From NCBI GenBank assembly GCA_004335835.1, contig RWJK01001756.1, positions 35,218 to 99,217 on the forward strand: a stretch of 64,000 nucleotides of DNA, read 5' to 3'. A model generated the notes under the pieces. The model was not told the origin of the DNA. It ran no database searches and was given only the letters and a program-made list of their open reading frames with translations. Position numbers and translations under genes: made by a program. Below are positions 37,277-48,131 of this stretch, in pieces (position 1 is the stretch's first letter; each line of letters starts with the position of its first letter). Source of the stretch: Scenedesmus sp. ARA3 (taxonomy: Eukaryota > Chlorophyta > Chlorophyceae > Sphaeropleales > Scenedesmaceae).

Positions 37277-38477
37277 ACTGCAGTGCTGGTGCCGTCGCCA
37301 GTACCAGGCTCTGTCCATCTGTCACTTTCAGCACTGCATCCACTGCCAGTACTGCTGCTTTGCCGCCCTTGCCGTTTGAATTTTCAAACACAACCAGCAC
37401 AGATGGCTGTGAGTGTCCTGCAAGAGCTTTCTGCACTGCCCGCTGCAGGGCACTGGTGGTGGTAGGCTGCAGCTGCAGCAGTGCATGACTTGGGTACAGC
37501 TGCGATGCCAACTGCATTATAGCAACACACATAACAGAGGAGAGGAGAGAGGCAGTGGTGAGAGATAGCATGCAAGGTATGGCTGGTGCAGTGATTGAAG
37601 CAGAACACAGCTAGCAGGGGATCAGCAGCACATGCCCTGGGCACAGCTGCGACGCCAACTGCATTTTAGCAACATACATAACATAGCAGAGGAAAGAAGC
37701 AGTGGGGTGAGGTAGATGGCATGCAACATATGGTTGGCTCATTGGTTGAAGCAGGAGAGGAAGACATGTCGACCAATGGCTGTGATTTCAATGTAGCTGA
37801 CCAGGGTTTCTGGCGTTCAACATGGCCTAGGTACAGCTGCGATGCCAAGTGCGTGCCAAAGCAAGGAGATAAAAGAGTAGAGCTGCGCCTGGTGGAGTGT
37901 GAAGTGCTAAACAGCAGGCTGGTGTAGTGTGAAGTGCTAAACAGCAGGCTGAGATTAAGTGACGGGTACGCGTGCTCACTGCAGCAGCAGCAGCAGCAGC
38001 AGCTGTGCTCTGTGCTCTGCTGGTGTTGAGCTGCTGCTGTTTGTGTGTGTGATACGAGGCATGCATGCAGGATGCGACTGCGGTGCATCAACAGACATGC
38101 TTGAAAGCTGGACATGTCACTCCTTGCCTGCTGCTTCAGCTGCTTGTAGCGTGTGCAACAGAGGGCTGTTGTCTATCTTGAGAGTAGTGCTGGTCTGAGC
38201 TGCTGCTGGCTGTCCTACGCTGTTGCTGCTGCTGCTGCTGCTGCTGGCTGCTGCTGGTGACGCTCAGCATGTTGAGGGATGCATACGATCATTTGATGTA
38301 ACGTTTGACTGACTTTTCATGCACTGTTGCAGGTGCACACCCGCCCTTCGCCTGCCCTGCTGACCCACCCACCTGAGAGACAGTGCCGTTTGGGCCCGCT
38401 TCACCGCACTTGATCGACAGCTGCAGCCCCACTAGCAGCACTAACAGAAAACATTTTGAAGATATTTCGCGCATCAT
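15855..38477 (-). CDS. Giant Pmp-repeat / Cys-rich / multi-pass membrane protein
   Basis: Exons (minus): 38373-38477, 37132-37511, 36769-36862, 36358-36435, 36020-36136, 35014-35220, 33839-34506, 33396-33504, 32632-32805, 32026-32199, 31640-31795, 31029-31292, 30160-30588, 28724-29222, 28011-28238, 26478-26993, 24925-25107, 23642-23802, 22577-22807, 22314-22409, 21605-21804, 19190-20801, 18795-19002, 15855-18076. The total is 9111 nt, 3036 aa plus TAG, with every phase consistent. Order: signal peptide, Ala-rich N-part, Pmp-like beta-helix repeats, RKLLQ-containing linkers, a GCC2/GCC3-like Cys module, then at least eight membrane segments separated by long Ser/Ala/Gln loops. This matches a family of algal surface proteins with extracellular Pmp repeats and a TRP-like membrane part. 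A role in sensing or adhesion is inference. Intron 4 has a GC donor. Alternative exon copies exist in many introns, so isoforms may differ. Confidence 0.85.
18578..18900 (-). repeat. Two copies of giant-gene exon 23 end
   Basis: The segment coding for WQWVAFECLIPGYSAAS through the GTGGG donor occurs at 18795-18900 (used) and again, about 90% alike by eye, at about 18578-18690. Both keep the donor. Confidence 0.8.
20955..21660 (-). repeat. Four copies of giant-gene exon 21 end
   Basis: The segment coding for DPKPYNAMQCSSGYVGPFC with a GTGAGG donor occurs at about 21601-21665 (used), 21350-21415, 21210-21265 and 20960-21030. Spacers between copies also resemble each other (runs like CACCACCCCAAACAT). 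Confidence 0.8.
21760..22275 (-). repeat. Five copies of giant-gene exon 21 start
   Basis: The segment coding for VHPRSTYI(H/R)ACPNM with its acceptor (TGCAG followed by GGCTG) occurs at about 21750-21806 (used), 21870-21938, 21985-22050, 22105-22170 and 22215-22275. The same exon therefore has donor-side copies on one side and acceptor-side copies on the other. Confidence 0.8.
23050..24470 (-). repeat. Copies of both edges of giant-gene exon 18
   Basis: Acceptor-side copies coding for GAGRQ(T/S)KAV(F/L)LSG(A/T)S lie at about 23720-23806 (used), 23925-24042, 24115-24217 and 24370-24463. Donor-side copies coding for LHPDSNVTLAMVGWPA lie at about 23638-23710 (used), 23422-23495, about 23280-23310 and 23058-23130. 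Only the exon carrying both full edges (23642-23802) joins in frame. Confidence 0.8.
25095..25660 (-). repeat. Array of about 90-bp units carrying the exon 17 acceptor
   Basis: The unit includes CCAGCTCCAC-CCTGCAGGGCATAACAG, i.e. the CAG acceptor and the codons for GVELDPTCPAL. Copies start near 25095 (used), 25189, 25283, 25372, 25550 and 25640, with a sequencing gap where one further copy is expected. The copies flanking the gap are nearly identical. Confidence 0.9.
25411..25500. other. Assembly gap (90 N) inside the exon 17 array
   Basis: 90 unknown bases, almost exactly one repeat unit (about 89 bp) long, flanked by near-identical units. The true copy number is unknown. Confidence 0.95.
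25721..26150. repeat. Degenerate 10-bp minisatellite (GGCGAAATTG/GGCGGAATGG type)
   Basis: About 430 bp made almost only of alternating 9-11 bp words such as TTGAGGCGAAA, TGGTGGCGAAA and TGAGGCGGAA, in intron 16 of the giant gene. Its composition differs from everything around it. Confidence 0.9.
26400..26477 (-). repeat. Run of (GTGAG)-like donors after exon 16
   Basis: On the gene strand the exon 16 end is followed by about ten GTGAGTGAG/GTGAGGGA words in a row. The intron therefore starts with a ladder of perfect donor motifs every 4-8 bases. Confidence 0.9.
26930..27470 (-). repeat. Three copies of giant-gene exon 16 start
   Basis: The segment coding for DSTADLANTATFSALRQYE with its acceptor occurs at about 26935-26995 (used), 27160-27215 and 27395-27450. 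Confidence 0.8.
27640..28110 (-). repeat. Three copies of giant-gene exon 15 end
   Basis: The segment coding for LLQMAGLDASGNSAQEAGG plus ALYSSTPQSLVLAG and a GTGCG donor occurs at about 28010-28110 (used), 27800-27905 and 27648-27745. All three are highly conserved and open. Confidence 0.85.
28515..29660 (-). repeat. Copies of both edges of giant-gene exon 14
   Basis: Donor-side copies (SGSAALGS...GGLCIASAG with GTGCG) lie at 28722-28800 (used) and 28515-28595. Acceptor-side copies (GGVKGSGQTTF(S/A)CTNC and on to LASTTC) lie at 29085-29222 (used), about 29350-29490 and, degraded, about 29580-29655. Confidence 0.8.
29800..30240 (-). repeat. Three copies of giant-gene exon 13 end
   Basis: The segment coding for GLGPLELQCQGCQFAGNTAGQ with its GTGAG donor occurs at about 30156-30240 (used), 29928-30010 and 29808-29865. 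Confidence 0.8.
30915..31100 (-). repeat. Two copies of giant-gene exon 12 end
   Basis: The segment coding for ELRGVNMTGNSAQVAGDT and its GTGAG donor occurs at 31025-31100 (used) and 30920-30995. Confidence 0.8.
32203..32318. repeat. Interrupted CAG tract at an acceptor
   Basis: More than 30 CAG units with CAGTAACAG interruptions, directly abutting the exon 10 acceptor. On the gene strand it is the CTG tract before CTGCAG. Confidence 0.9.
32426..33070 (-). repeat. Diverged copies of giant-gene exon 9
   Basis: A diverged but open copy of exon 9 with its GTGAT donor (DLGGTPNTKDLAATIIHFTV) lies at 32432-32530 and could be a real alternative exon. Copies of its 5' part (SGEPLTTLN) lie at about 32850-32930 and 32990-33065. 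Confidence 0.65.
33570..34735 (-). repeat. Copies of both edges of giant-gene exon 7
   Basis: Donor-side copies (ALDLYGPLESDNNTVNAVIRN and GTGCG) lie at 33835-33915 (used), about 33702-33775 and 33565-33640. Acceptor-side copies (GGAVTAGDVASFLASGCNF) lie at 34450-34510 (used), 34560-34625 and 34675-34735. Confidence 0.8.
34760..35590 (-). repeat. Copies of both edges of giant-gene exon 6
   Basis: Donor-side copies (LLALFCGDVVLLNSSFTNN) lie at 35010-35095 (used) and 34765-34850. Acceptor-side copies (QSELEQEGR, and some with TYKVTAARC) lie at 35150-35222 (used), about 35398-35475 and 35540-35580. Confidence 0.75.
36769..38477 (-). other. Giant protein: signal peptide and N-terminal domain
   Basis: Residues 1-193. 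MMREISS followed by a Leu/Val core (LLVLLVGLQL) is a signal peptide. The next 150 residues are Ala/Leu/Gln-rich, with a globular-looking segment (PSVLVVFENSNGKGGKAA) and no recognised family. Either of two adjacent ATGs (38475 or 38472 on the plus-strand numbering) could start translation. Confidence 0.7.
37490..37860 (-). repeat. Copies of giant-gene exon 2 acceptor edge
   Basis: The segment coding for LASQLYP with its CAG acceptor is used at 37490-37515 and recurs at about 37637-37668 and 37830-37855. Surrounding intron bases are duplicated as well. Confidence 0.65.
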
Positions 38478-39750
38478 GCGGAGGAGAGGCGCCTCACGGC
38501 TCCCCACAGAGGGCTCGTATATGTTGAACTTCCGTCCATTCTACGCTCTCTCGCTATAGTTTTAAACTTATTGCAACGGGTTCTGAACCGGTAACGTTCG
38601 ATTTACACCTGAGTCGTGAAATACCGTTTGAAAGTTTGGACGAACAGCAGTGACAAGACCGGGCACTCGAGCGAAGCACAGGCACGCATTAGTGCTTGAA
38701 GTAAACGCTCCCAACTTCACCTTGCTGTTGCAGTACTTTCGTACTCACGATCTTACGTTGCAAGCCCAAATGTGTCGCCAGTGTTTCAGGCACATTGGCA
38801 GTGACAACATGTCACAACAGCACAGCAGGCCGGATTGCAGCGCTAGGCCCAATCTATCATCACCCTCGCAGTTACCAAGCAGATACGACTGCAGTAGGTC
38901 TCTATGCCGTAGTTACCTGTGCCCGGCACTGCTCGGGCCAAGCAATCTGCCACATGCTGGCCTCTTAGAATTTGGCCGCTGCCAAACGCACATGAGGAAG
39001 TATTACTCACATGTACGAAGAGTTGCAGGACAGTACATTCTGCAACAGCGCATCTAAAAGGACGTTGATGCGGCTCCAGGATCTCCAGGGTTTTTAAGGA
39101 CCGTGGAAAATGCACAACTGCAAACCTTCAATCAATTCATGCCACGCAGATGCTCCTGCTGAACGCCTTGTGAGGATGCCAAATCTATAGCTACACCAAC
39201 TATGCAACAACAGCTTGCACAGATTCACCTAGTTGCGCTGCTATGCCTTGCATGCAGGGCCGCAACAGTGCCTTTTGCTACAACCCCAATATCCGCTACA
39301 CCGATACTTGCAGAATATGCAAACCTCGCATCAATAGCCCACCCCGCGCTTGAAGTAACCCATCAATCCCCATGCATTGTGCTCTTCAAGCAGCCAAATC
39401 AGCCTCACCACATGCCAGCCAAAACGCACCAGCTGCACCCAATCACACAACATGCAGAAGTCCCAAAGCCATCCTTCTGTGGAGCACACTGCCTCCAGGT
39501 GCACAACAGATGCCTTGCAGCTGCCGTAACATAACATACGACAGTAACCCGTTTACAGCGTGTGGCAGTTGTGGACAAGGGCTGCCACCACCACCACCAC
39601 CGTCACTTCCATCACTACCACCGCCAATAACATTTGACACACCACTATCTTTTTGCATGCCGGCGCCAGCGCAGCTGCACTGCATGTGACATGTGACGCC
39701 AGGCCAGACCTCGTGTGAATGCATTTTGCGCAAACCAAACCCCAGATTTC

Positions 39751-39784
<34 letters not shown>

Positions 39785-39950
39785 TTTCGCACGGTTGTTA
39801 TTGCTGCGGCTGCGCTGCCGCTGCTGCCGCCGCCACTACAGCCGCCACCTTGCAGCTGCCGTGCTGCAGCTGCATTGCTGCGGTCATGACATCTTGCAAA
39901 GCCAGCTCAGCCTGGTTCATGCACACACTGCCGCTGCTGCCGCTGCTGCC

Positions 39951-39984
<34 letters not shown>

Positions 39985-40030
39985 TTGTGGTCGTTGCTAC
40001 ACTGCAACTGAATCCTCACACAACATACAG
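38478..40030. other. Intergenic between two minus-strand surface-protein genes
   Basis: About 1.55 kb. The left part should contain the giant gene's promoter and the right part the 3' UTR of the protease-LRR gene. I see no supportable gene; CAG/CTG tracts are rare except at 39751-39782 and 39957-39981. Confidence 0.45.
39553..39557 (-). terminator. Possible TGTAA poly(A) signal, protease-LRR gene
   Basis: TGTAA on the minus strand about 475 nt after the TAG at 40031-40033, a plausible algal 3' UTR length. It is only a pentamer match. Confidence 0.35.
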
Positions 40031-43000
40031 CTACTTCTTGCAAAGCGGTGCCTTGGCCGTGGCAGCGCTGGAGCAACATGACAGTGCCACCGTCACAGCA
40101 GCACCCCGCTCAATCCCCGAGTCTTTCACACTGCCAGCCAGCACGCTCTGAGTCATGCAGACATTGTCGCTGACATCAACAGCCCTCAGCTTGTACGTCG
40201 CCCTGTCAGCCATCGCCCCCCAGGTCGCCGGAAACTTCCCGGTGAGAAGATTCAGCGAGAGGTCAATCTTCACAGCGGACTTCATGCTGAACCACACACC
40301 AGGAACTGTACCGGTGAGAAGGTTGTCACCCAGGGACAGCTGCTGCACATTGACCATGCTGGCCCAGGTGCTCTGCAGCTGTCCGGACAGGCGGTTGCGG
40401 GACAAGTCCAAGGTTTGTAGCACTGACAGGCGGGCCCACTGCAGCGGAGGTCTGCCTGTGAGGTTGTTGCGGCTGAGGTCAAGCATCTGTGTAGCGCAGG
40501 GATGGCAAAATGGTGCACAAGCAAGGTACAAGGGTACCCAAAGGTCAGGGAAGGAAGCAAAACTAGAAAACAAGCCGTGCGTGGACAAACATGAAGATAG
40601 AGTGCAGCAGTAAAATGGTAAGCAGTGTACCGTACAAGCGGCGGCTGAGGTCCAGTGTCTGCGCAGTGCAGGGAGCAGAGGCACAAGTGAAGGTCAGGGC
40701 AAAAACGTTGCAGCAGGTTATGCCAGGACCACATGCGTGACATTGAAGTGCACTTCACAGTGCCAGGCAGTGTATGGTAGAGCGGGGTGCATGCATCATT
40801 GGTGTTAACAAGGCTGTAGCTGCAGCGCAGCAGCTCACAGCAGAGTGCTGCAGCAGGCCCATTGCTGTTATAGTTTGCAGACGCTGCCGCAACCCTGCTC
40901 ATGCACCCAGCCATGGCTGGTACAATCATGTGTGCTGCTGTTGCTGTTGCTGCTGCTGTTCCTGCTGCTGCTGCTGCTGTCAGCACAACCCCTCACCAAC
41001 CAACCACCCACCTGCAGCTTGCGCAACGCAGCCCACTGCACCGGCAGCGGCCCCACTAGCCGGTTACGGGCTAGGCTCACTTCCCGCAACTCACTCAGCA
41101 CCGCAAAGCCACCCGGGATGCTCCCTGCCAGCTTGTTGCCTTGCAGCCTGAGCACCTGCAGCTGCAGCAGCCCCAGGCCGCTGCTGCTGCTGACCTCCAC
41201 AGCACCGCCAGCACTCTCAAGCTTTGCCAATGCCACTTTCATGTTGGTCAAGGCTGATTCCACTGCGTATTTCTCGTCGGCTTCAGTACTCTGTATTAAT
41301 GCCGCATCCCCTGCAGCAGCCTGCTGCAGCTGCCGCTGCGCGTGCTGCAGCTGGCCGACTGCAATACGCCGCAGCACTGTCGCGTCCGCCCAGGCACCGG
41401 GAATCGACCCGACAAGGTTTGCATTACTGACATCCAGCTCGGTCAAGCTCCCCAGGATGCCGTACGCTGCAGGAATCTGGCCAGTCAGCTTTGTGTTTGC
41501 TGCCTGCAGCACCTGCAGCTGCTGCAGTGCTGCAAGGGACTCGGGCGGTGGGCCTGTGACGCCGGTCTGTGAGAGGTCTAGGTACCGAAGCGATGACATG
41601 CCGGCCCAAATGTCGGGAATGCGGGAGCTTAGGCCTGCGGCAAATGACAGGGAAGCAAATGCAGCAGGCATCAGAAGAGCAAACGGTCGCAGGGTCAGCA
41701 GCGTACTGCCTGGAAACACATGCCGGCCCAGATGTCGGGAATGCGGCCGCTCAGGCCTGCAGCAGATGACAAGGGAGCCCATGCAGCAGGCATCAGATCA
41801 GCAATTGACCGCAGGTTCAGCAGTGTGCAGCACACAAACACATGCCGGCCCAGATGTCGGGAATGCGCGAGTTCAGGCCTGCAGCAGGTGACAAGGGAGC
41901 CCATGCAGCAGGCGGTCAAGCCGGATCAAACCATTCTTAAACTGCGATAGCAGCAGCATGGACCATGTGTGCGAGCTCAGGATGGTGACAAAGCAGCAAA
42001 TACAGCAGGCATCAGGATAAGCAGATGGGCAACATGGCACCACATACATTTACAGAAGAACATGGCTGGTCAACGGGCTGCCCAACAACGCTCACCTGCA
42101 TTCATGCTGAGATCAAGCAGCTCGAGGTTTTGCAGGCTTGCCAGTGCCCCAGGCAGCGGCCCAGTCAGCCCACACCCAGACATGTCCAGGCGCTTCAGCT
42201 GCTTGAGCTTGTTGAGCGCTGCAGGGATGCTGCTGCCTTGGAATACGGCTGCATTGCCGGACATGTTCAGCACCTGCATAAGCATTCCAGTTTTGTAAGC
42301 AGAAGTGTTGTTAGCAATGCACGGCTTCGAAGACAGTTGAGTTGCTGTTATGTAGCAGAGGACGCTGCAGTTGCTAATGCCACGGAAACATCCATGGCTG
42401 TTGTTATCTGCTGCGGCGAAACAACACATGAACATCAATGACGCTGGACAACTTGCCGCAAGTGTTGGTTCCGATGTAAGCTTGCTGAAACTTCAGCTTT
42501 CGCCAGCTTATACCCATACCTTCTCTGTTACGAGATCTTTGGCATATCGCCTGCTAGACACAATGTCACGCACGTTGCATGCAAATGATGCTCAGTGGTG
42601 GTGCATGGGTGAAACATGGCAACACCATACAAGGCAAGCGGACTTCTAGCTCAAAGATTGTCTGATCTTACCTGCAGCTGGGGGAAGTTGAGCAGCATAG
42701 GTGCCAGCTTGACCAAGTTGACCGTAGACGCCTTTGCTGTCCTCACCGCCCCCTTGGCAGCAAGCTTGCTCAGGTCCAGTTCGATCACCTTGTTGGTTGC
42801 GTCACACTTGACGCCGACATAGGTGCGGCAGTGGAAGGGCGGGACGAGGCCTGGCGATGAAGCGCAGAGAGGCAGACATAGCACGTCATGGTGGTGAAGA
42901 ACGACAGAGGTGTGCCGGCACACAAAGCAAGCATTGGCAGTGTAAAACACAGCATGTAGTATGTCATGAGAGTTTAGGACAGCTCAAGCAGCGGGTCATG

Positions 43001-46000
43001 ATGGTGCAGATGATGTGCGGAAGGGACGCCTTGGGGATAGCATATGCACCATGTACAAAGTTGTCAAAAGGTTGTATGATGACAACAACGCGTAGGAAAC
43101 AATGATAACACACTATGCATGTTGGATGCGCACGCGCTCACCAGGCTCTGGCACCACAACAAACTCGGTGGAGTTTTTCCAGCTGTCAAGCGCCGTGCCG
43201 TTCGGGTCCAACATGTTGCGCATTGCACGCAGCGTGACCACCTGCGTGTAGTATGGGTTACCCGCAAGCGCCGAGCATGGGTCGTTCGGCGGGGCATCTT
43301 CCATGTCTATTGTTGCGCGGTCGTCTTTGTAGACGCTGTATACGAGCTGGTCTGGCACGCATCCTTTGATGCCGGTTTTCTCGAGCCTTATGGAGCCCGT
43401 AAAGCGAGCCCATGTGCTGGGCACTGAGCCAGTGAGGCCAGTATTGCCTGTTGCCTCAATTTGAAAGTCCGAGGGGAGTCTGCCGGTGCCCCAGGCTTGT
43501 GGTAGGTTGCCCCGCAGCCGGTTGAAAGCAAGGTTCAGGCTCGTCAATGACGACATGTTGCCAAGCTCAGCCGGGAGCAGTCCTGTGAGGGAGTTGTTGT
43601 ACAGCTCCAACTTGGTCAGGTATTGCAAGCCGCCCCAGCTAGCTGGCACCTTGCCAACAACGCGACTCCTGCCGATTGTCAGCGTCTTGAAGTAGGCGTG
43701 AGCAAAATCAGGCAGGTTCGCTGGCAAGCTGCTAGCTGTGGTGTTGCGAGTGTTGAAGGTGCAATCAATGCATGAGAATGTGTCAATGCGTGGCAAGCCT
43801 TTGACGAAGGCTGGCAACACGGAGAGGTCCATGCCACCGCCGGTGCACCTGACGCTTGTGATGTACGTAGTACCATCAATGATGGTGAGGGCCATGGTGA
43901 GTGTGCCACGGGCATCATTGGCTGGGATGAGCCCGTTTGACTGGCCATTGGTGATCCATTCTTTGAGGTAGGCAGCGTTGTTGCGGTTGATGAACTGCGT
44001 GACAACGTGTGTCCAGTTGCCGTCCGCATTAAGGAGCGGCGACAGTAGCTTGTTGACCACCTGCACCTGGCCCGCCTCAATGGATAGCCTTGTTGCGCTG
44101 CACAACCCCGTGATGCCCGTGTTGCTGTAGCTCAGCCTGGTAAAGGAACCGAGTGGTACACACCCAGTCATGCCTCGGTTGTCGTCCAGGCGGAACACCT
44201 CTAGTCCGTAAGTCAACCCTGGGCCATCGAAGTCCAGAGGCACTGCACCGGTGAGCAAGTTGCCAGATAGATCAAGGCGAGTGAGACGGCTCAGCATCTT
44301 CCACTGCCGTGGTATCTTGTTGTCGAAGCGGTTGTTCTGCAAGTAAAGCTCCTGCATCTGTACCATTGCGCTGAGGGTTGTTGGAAGGGGGCCTGTTAGG
44401 GCGTTGCCTGATAGGTCCAGCACCAACATTGGCTTCATTTGGCCCCCCCACACAGTTGGAACCTGGCCAATGATGCCGCACCCAACATCCTCGCTGCTGC
44501 CATCGTCCGACGGGTATTGCGTGATGGACAAGTACTGTATGTTTCGCCAGCTCCGGCCCCAGTTAGTTGGCAGCAGGCCCGACATGCACTTGTAGCTGAT
44601 CTTGATGTTGTTCATGGCCGTGAGCGCCCCTAGCTGAGGTGGCAGCTCGCCTTCCTTAACAACTAGGTACACCTTCTCCAGCTTCTCCAGGGTGAGCAGC
44701 GCATTGAGCATTGTGGTATCAATCGATTTTGCAATCTCCTGCACTTTTGTGATGGAGATGTCGAGCTCCGTGACATATCCATCAGCATCGCAACTCTTAA
44801 CCCAACGGTCGGTGAAGGTCGGCGCCCTGCCCACCGGGCCATTGAACTTCTCCCACTCAGCTTCACTGCAGTAGTTTTCTGGCACAGGGCCCACCTTTGA
44901 CAGGCTGAGGATGTCCAGCATGGAACGCAAGGCACGTGGTTGTGAGGTTTTAGGGTCCTGAAAGTAAGCCACCTTTTCAAACTGCCCAGGCGCAGAGGAG
45001 ATGTTGCAGACCCGCAGCAACTTGCCCGCGGGGTCGATGCGCACGTCTTGCTCTGAGTAGAAGAACGTGCAGTTGATGCCCAAGCAAGCGCCAAAGCCAC
45101 CCGTGGAGTCACACCGTGCAGTAGTGCCGTCTGTCTTGTTACAGACAAAGTACGGCTCGATGGCGCCGGGCAGCTTTACACTCTTAACTGTGTCGACGAT
45201 GGATTGGAGCTCTGCTGTGGTGTTGCCTTCAAAGACATCTGTGACGGTGGTGAGTGTCCACACATCAACGTTGTCACGGGCAAACAAGCGAAGGTCGACC
45301 AAGAATGCATCAGCCAAGGAGGCTGCCGTGTCACCGGGTTGCGCCGTGTAGCCATAGCAGGTGGCACTGAGGTTGGTGCGGTCATTGGCGCTCAGTAGTG
45401 TGACTGGCTTGCGCTGCTGCCGCGACCAAGGTTGGACGTAGTGAGGGTCGAGGTCGGTGCCAGCTTGGGGTTCACACACGATGCCGTAGGTATCTTCGGG
45501 GCTGCCCACACCTGTTAGGAAGATGGAAGGAGTGGCGGAGTTGAAGCAACACACATACATGAATGACATCAAGACATAGAGCCCGCTGATGCCATCAAAA
45601 AAGCCATGGTTGCAGCGGAGCAAGCTGCATGGGGGGAGCGTGTGGCGACATGCATTTTGAGTGACATGTGTTAGCATGTAGCTGCACAACATATGTGCTG
45701 CGCTGAAAGACACCTTGCTGATGAAAAGCAAAACCCGTGGCAGCTTGCAACCCTGTTAGTGTGCGGTGGCTCACTTGACGCGCCCATAGCGATCTTGAAC
45801 ATGCCGTCAGCCGTGATGCCTGTGTCGAACTCGCAGTCCTTTGCGGTCTCATTGCACTTGCCCCAGCTGCAACATGCACAATCAACAAACATGACAATTT
45901 CAGATGTCGTGTAAGGTGGTTGGCGTACGAGCTTGGTCTGAGGCAAGCACCACTTCTGTCATCCCACCAACATAACTTGGTGTTCGCAAGCAACATCAAC

Positions 46001-47272
46001 CGTGCAAAGCTCTCACTAGCTCGCACCTGACGCACTGATTTTGCTAGCACCGCAGGTTTCATGGGCAGGTACCACTGACACACATGCAATCTTCGCACAT
46101 TGCACCAACAAGCTGCATCCCTGCACATGCAACAAACTCGTGCATCAGCACCCACCTGTTGAGGATGGTCCAGCTGTAGTCAGTGTTGTTGTAGCCCACG
46201 ATTGCCACCGCGTGCCCGTACAACTTCTTGGCCCTGTCGCCCACCGTGTAGGGCGGGTAGGCGGTGTGGGGGCGGCCACTGGGCTGGAAGTTGTTCTTAA
46301 AATCGTCGTATCTGCAGGAAGGCATATGGAAATGACACAACAATATTGCTTTGAACATTTGGCTTTGTGATGTATCTTGCATGCAACTACCTGAAAAGCA
46401 TGGTGGTGATGACTTGACGGACAATTGTGCGCAAAGAAACACATGTGATTGGCTGACATGCGGCAAGGAGGTTGGCGTTTTGGCAAGCTGCCTAGCGTAG
46501 CAGCCAACAGACATAGCCAGCTAGTGACTCACACAATCATGCGGGTCACAACAGCGCCGTGGTTCCTGACATGCTGCTGAATCTGCAGACGATGCAAGGC
46601 AGCAACAGCAACAACAGCAACATCAGAAGCAACACCATTAGCAACACCATTAGCAGCAGTAGCAACATCAGCAGCCTCAACAACAGCAGCGGCACTAGCT
46701 GAAGCAGCAGAGAGACGTAGCGAAGCGCGTGTTGCTGCAATGAGGGTGCAAATGCAACATCATGAGCATGCATGTTGCAACTGCTCTCTGCCTGTGAATG
46801 TTCAGCTTTGTCAAGATCATACAAGTTGTAGAGATAGGCTTATGTGTCAGCTGCACATGCAAGCGTCAAGCAGCAGCCATAGGTCCTAGGGAGGCCTCCC
46901 ACCTGCCAGAAGGTGCTGAGCGACTTGTAGCTGCACTTGAGCCAAGGCCGCGACTTGTCAGTGAAGGGGCACTTGGTGCTAGCAGAGGCACAGATGCCGT
47001 CCCAGCTGCCGATGTCTGGCTCGGACAGCCCTGACAGCCCGCAAGTCGTGGGCCGCACCAACTCAGGCTTCTGGACAACCTGGAGAGCAGCAGAGGTGGC
47101 AGCAACAGCAGCAACAGCAGCAGCGGCGGCGGCGGCGGCAGCAGTCAGTTGGTTCAAACGAGCTGATGCAGATAGTGAGTGCAGTGCATAAGCAAGGACT
47201 GCGTTTGACGTGGCAAACGGTTGCAGCGGCATCACCGCTATTGCCATCATCAAGAGTAACAATAGCAACAGA

Positions 47273-47318
<46 letters not shown>

Positions 47319-47544
47319 CAATAGCAAGCACAGCATGGGCCGGGTTCAGACCAGCCAGTCAATGGATTTTGTTGAGAGTAGCATTGGCTTTCCAAAAAAA
47401 ACACCGAGCATATGTGACTGCTGATGTTGCAGTGTGGCAGTTGTCACAACTGCATTGCACTCTTATTCAACGCCACAATCCGACAGTTGCTGCTCTCCCT
47501 GAATTGCGGCCACTCCAGAGACTGTCGAGCTGTTGCTGGTGTTC

Positions 47545-47603
<59 letters not shown>

Positions 47604-47653
47604 NNNNNNNNNNNNNNNNNNNNNNNNNNNNNNNNNNNNNNNNNNNNNNNNNN

Positions 47654-47711
<58 letters not shown>

Positions 47712-47766
47712 CTGCTACTGTTGCTGTTGCTGCTGCTCCAGCTGCTCACAAACACAAACATGTGTT

Positions 47767-47798
<32 letters not shown>

Positions 47799-48065
47799 GC
47801 TGCGGCGGCGGCGGCGGCGGCTGGGGCGGCTGCTGCCGCGGCAACATGGTCTCAATCACTGTTGAATTAACCGTTGCTGCTACTGCTGCTGCTCACGACG
47901 GCAAGAGCATGCACTGTTGCTGCTGTTGTTGAGGTTGCTGCTGCTTCTCACCATCTCAAGCGCGTCTGCGATGTCCCATCCAGTTGCGCATGTGCGCCCC
48001 CCTGGGGTGCAGTAGTACAGGCTCTGGGGCGATATATCCCAGTTGACAGCGTCTTCCTGTGAGCA

Positions 48066-48131
<66 letters not shown>

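Noticed and set aside
46156..46200. Apparent loss of the protease NSW motif (continuous reading gives LNRW)
   Set aside because: AAC-AG lies at the donor; joining to 45866 gives Asn-Ser-Trp, the canonical motif.
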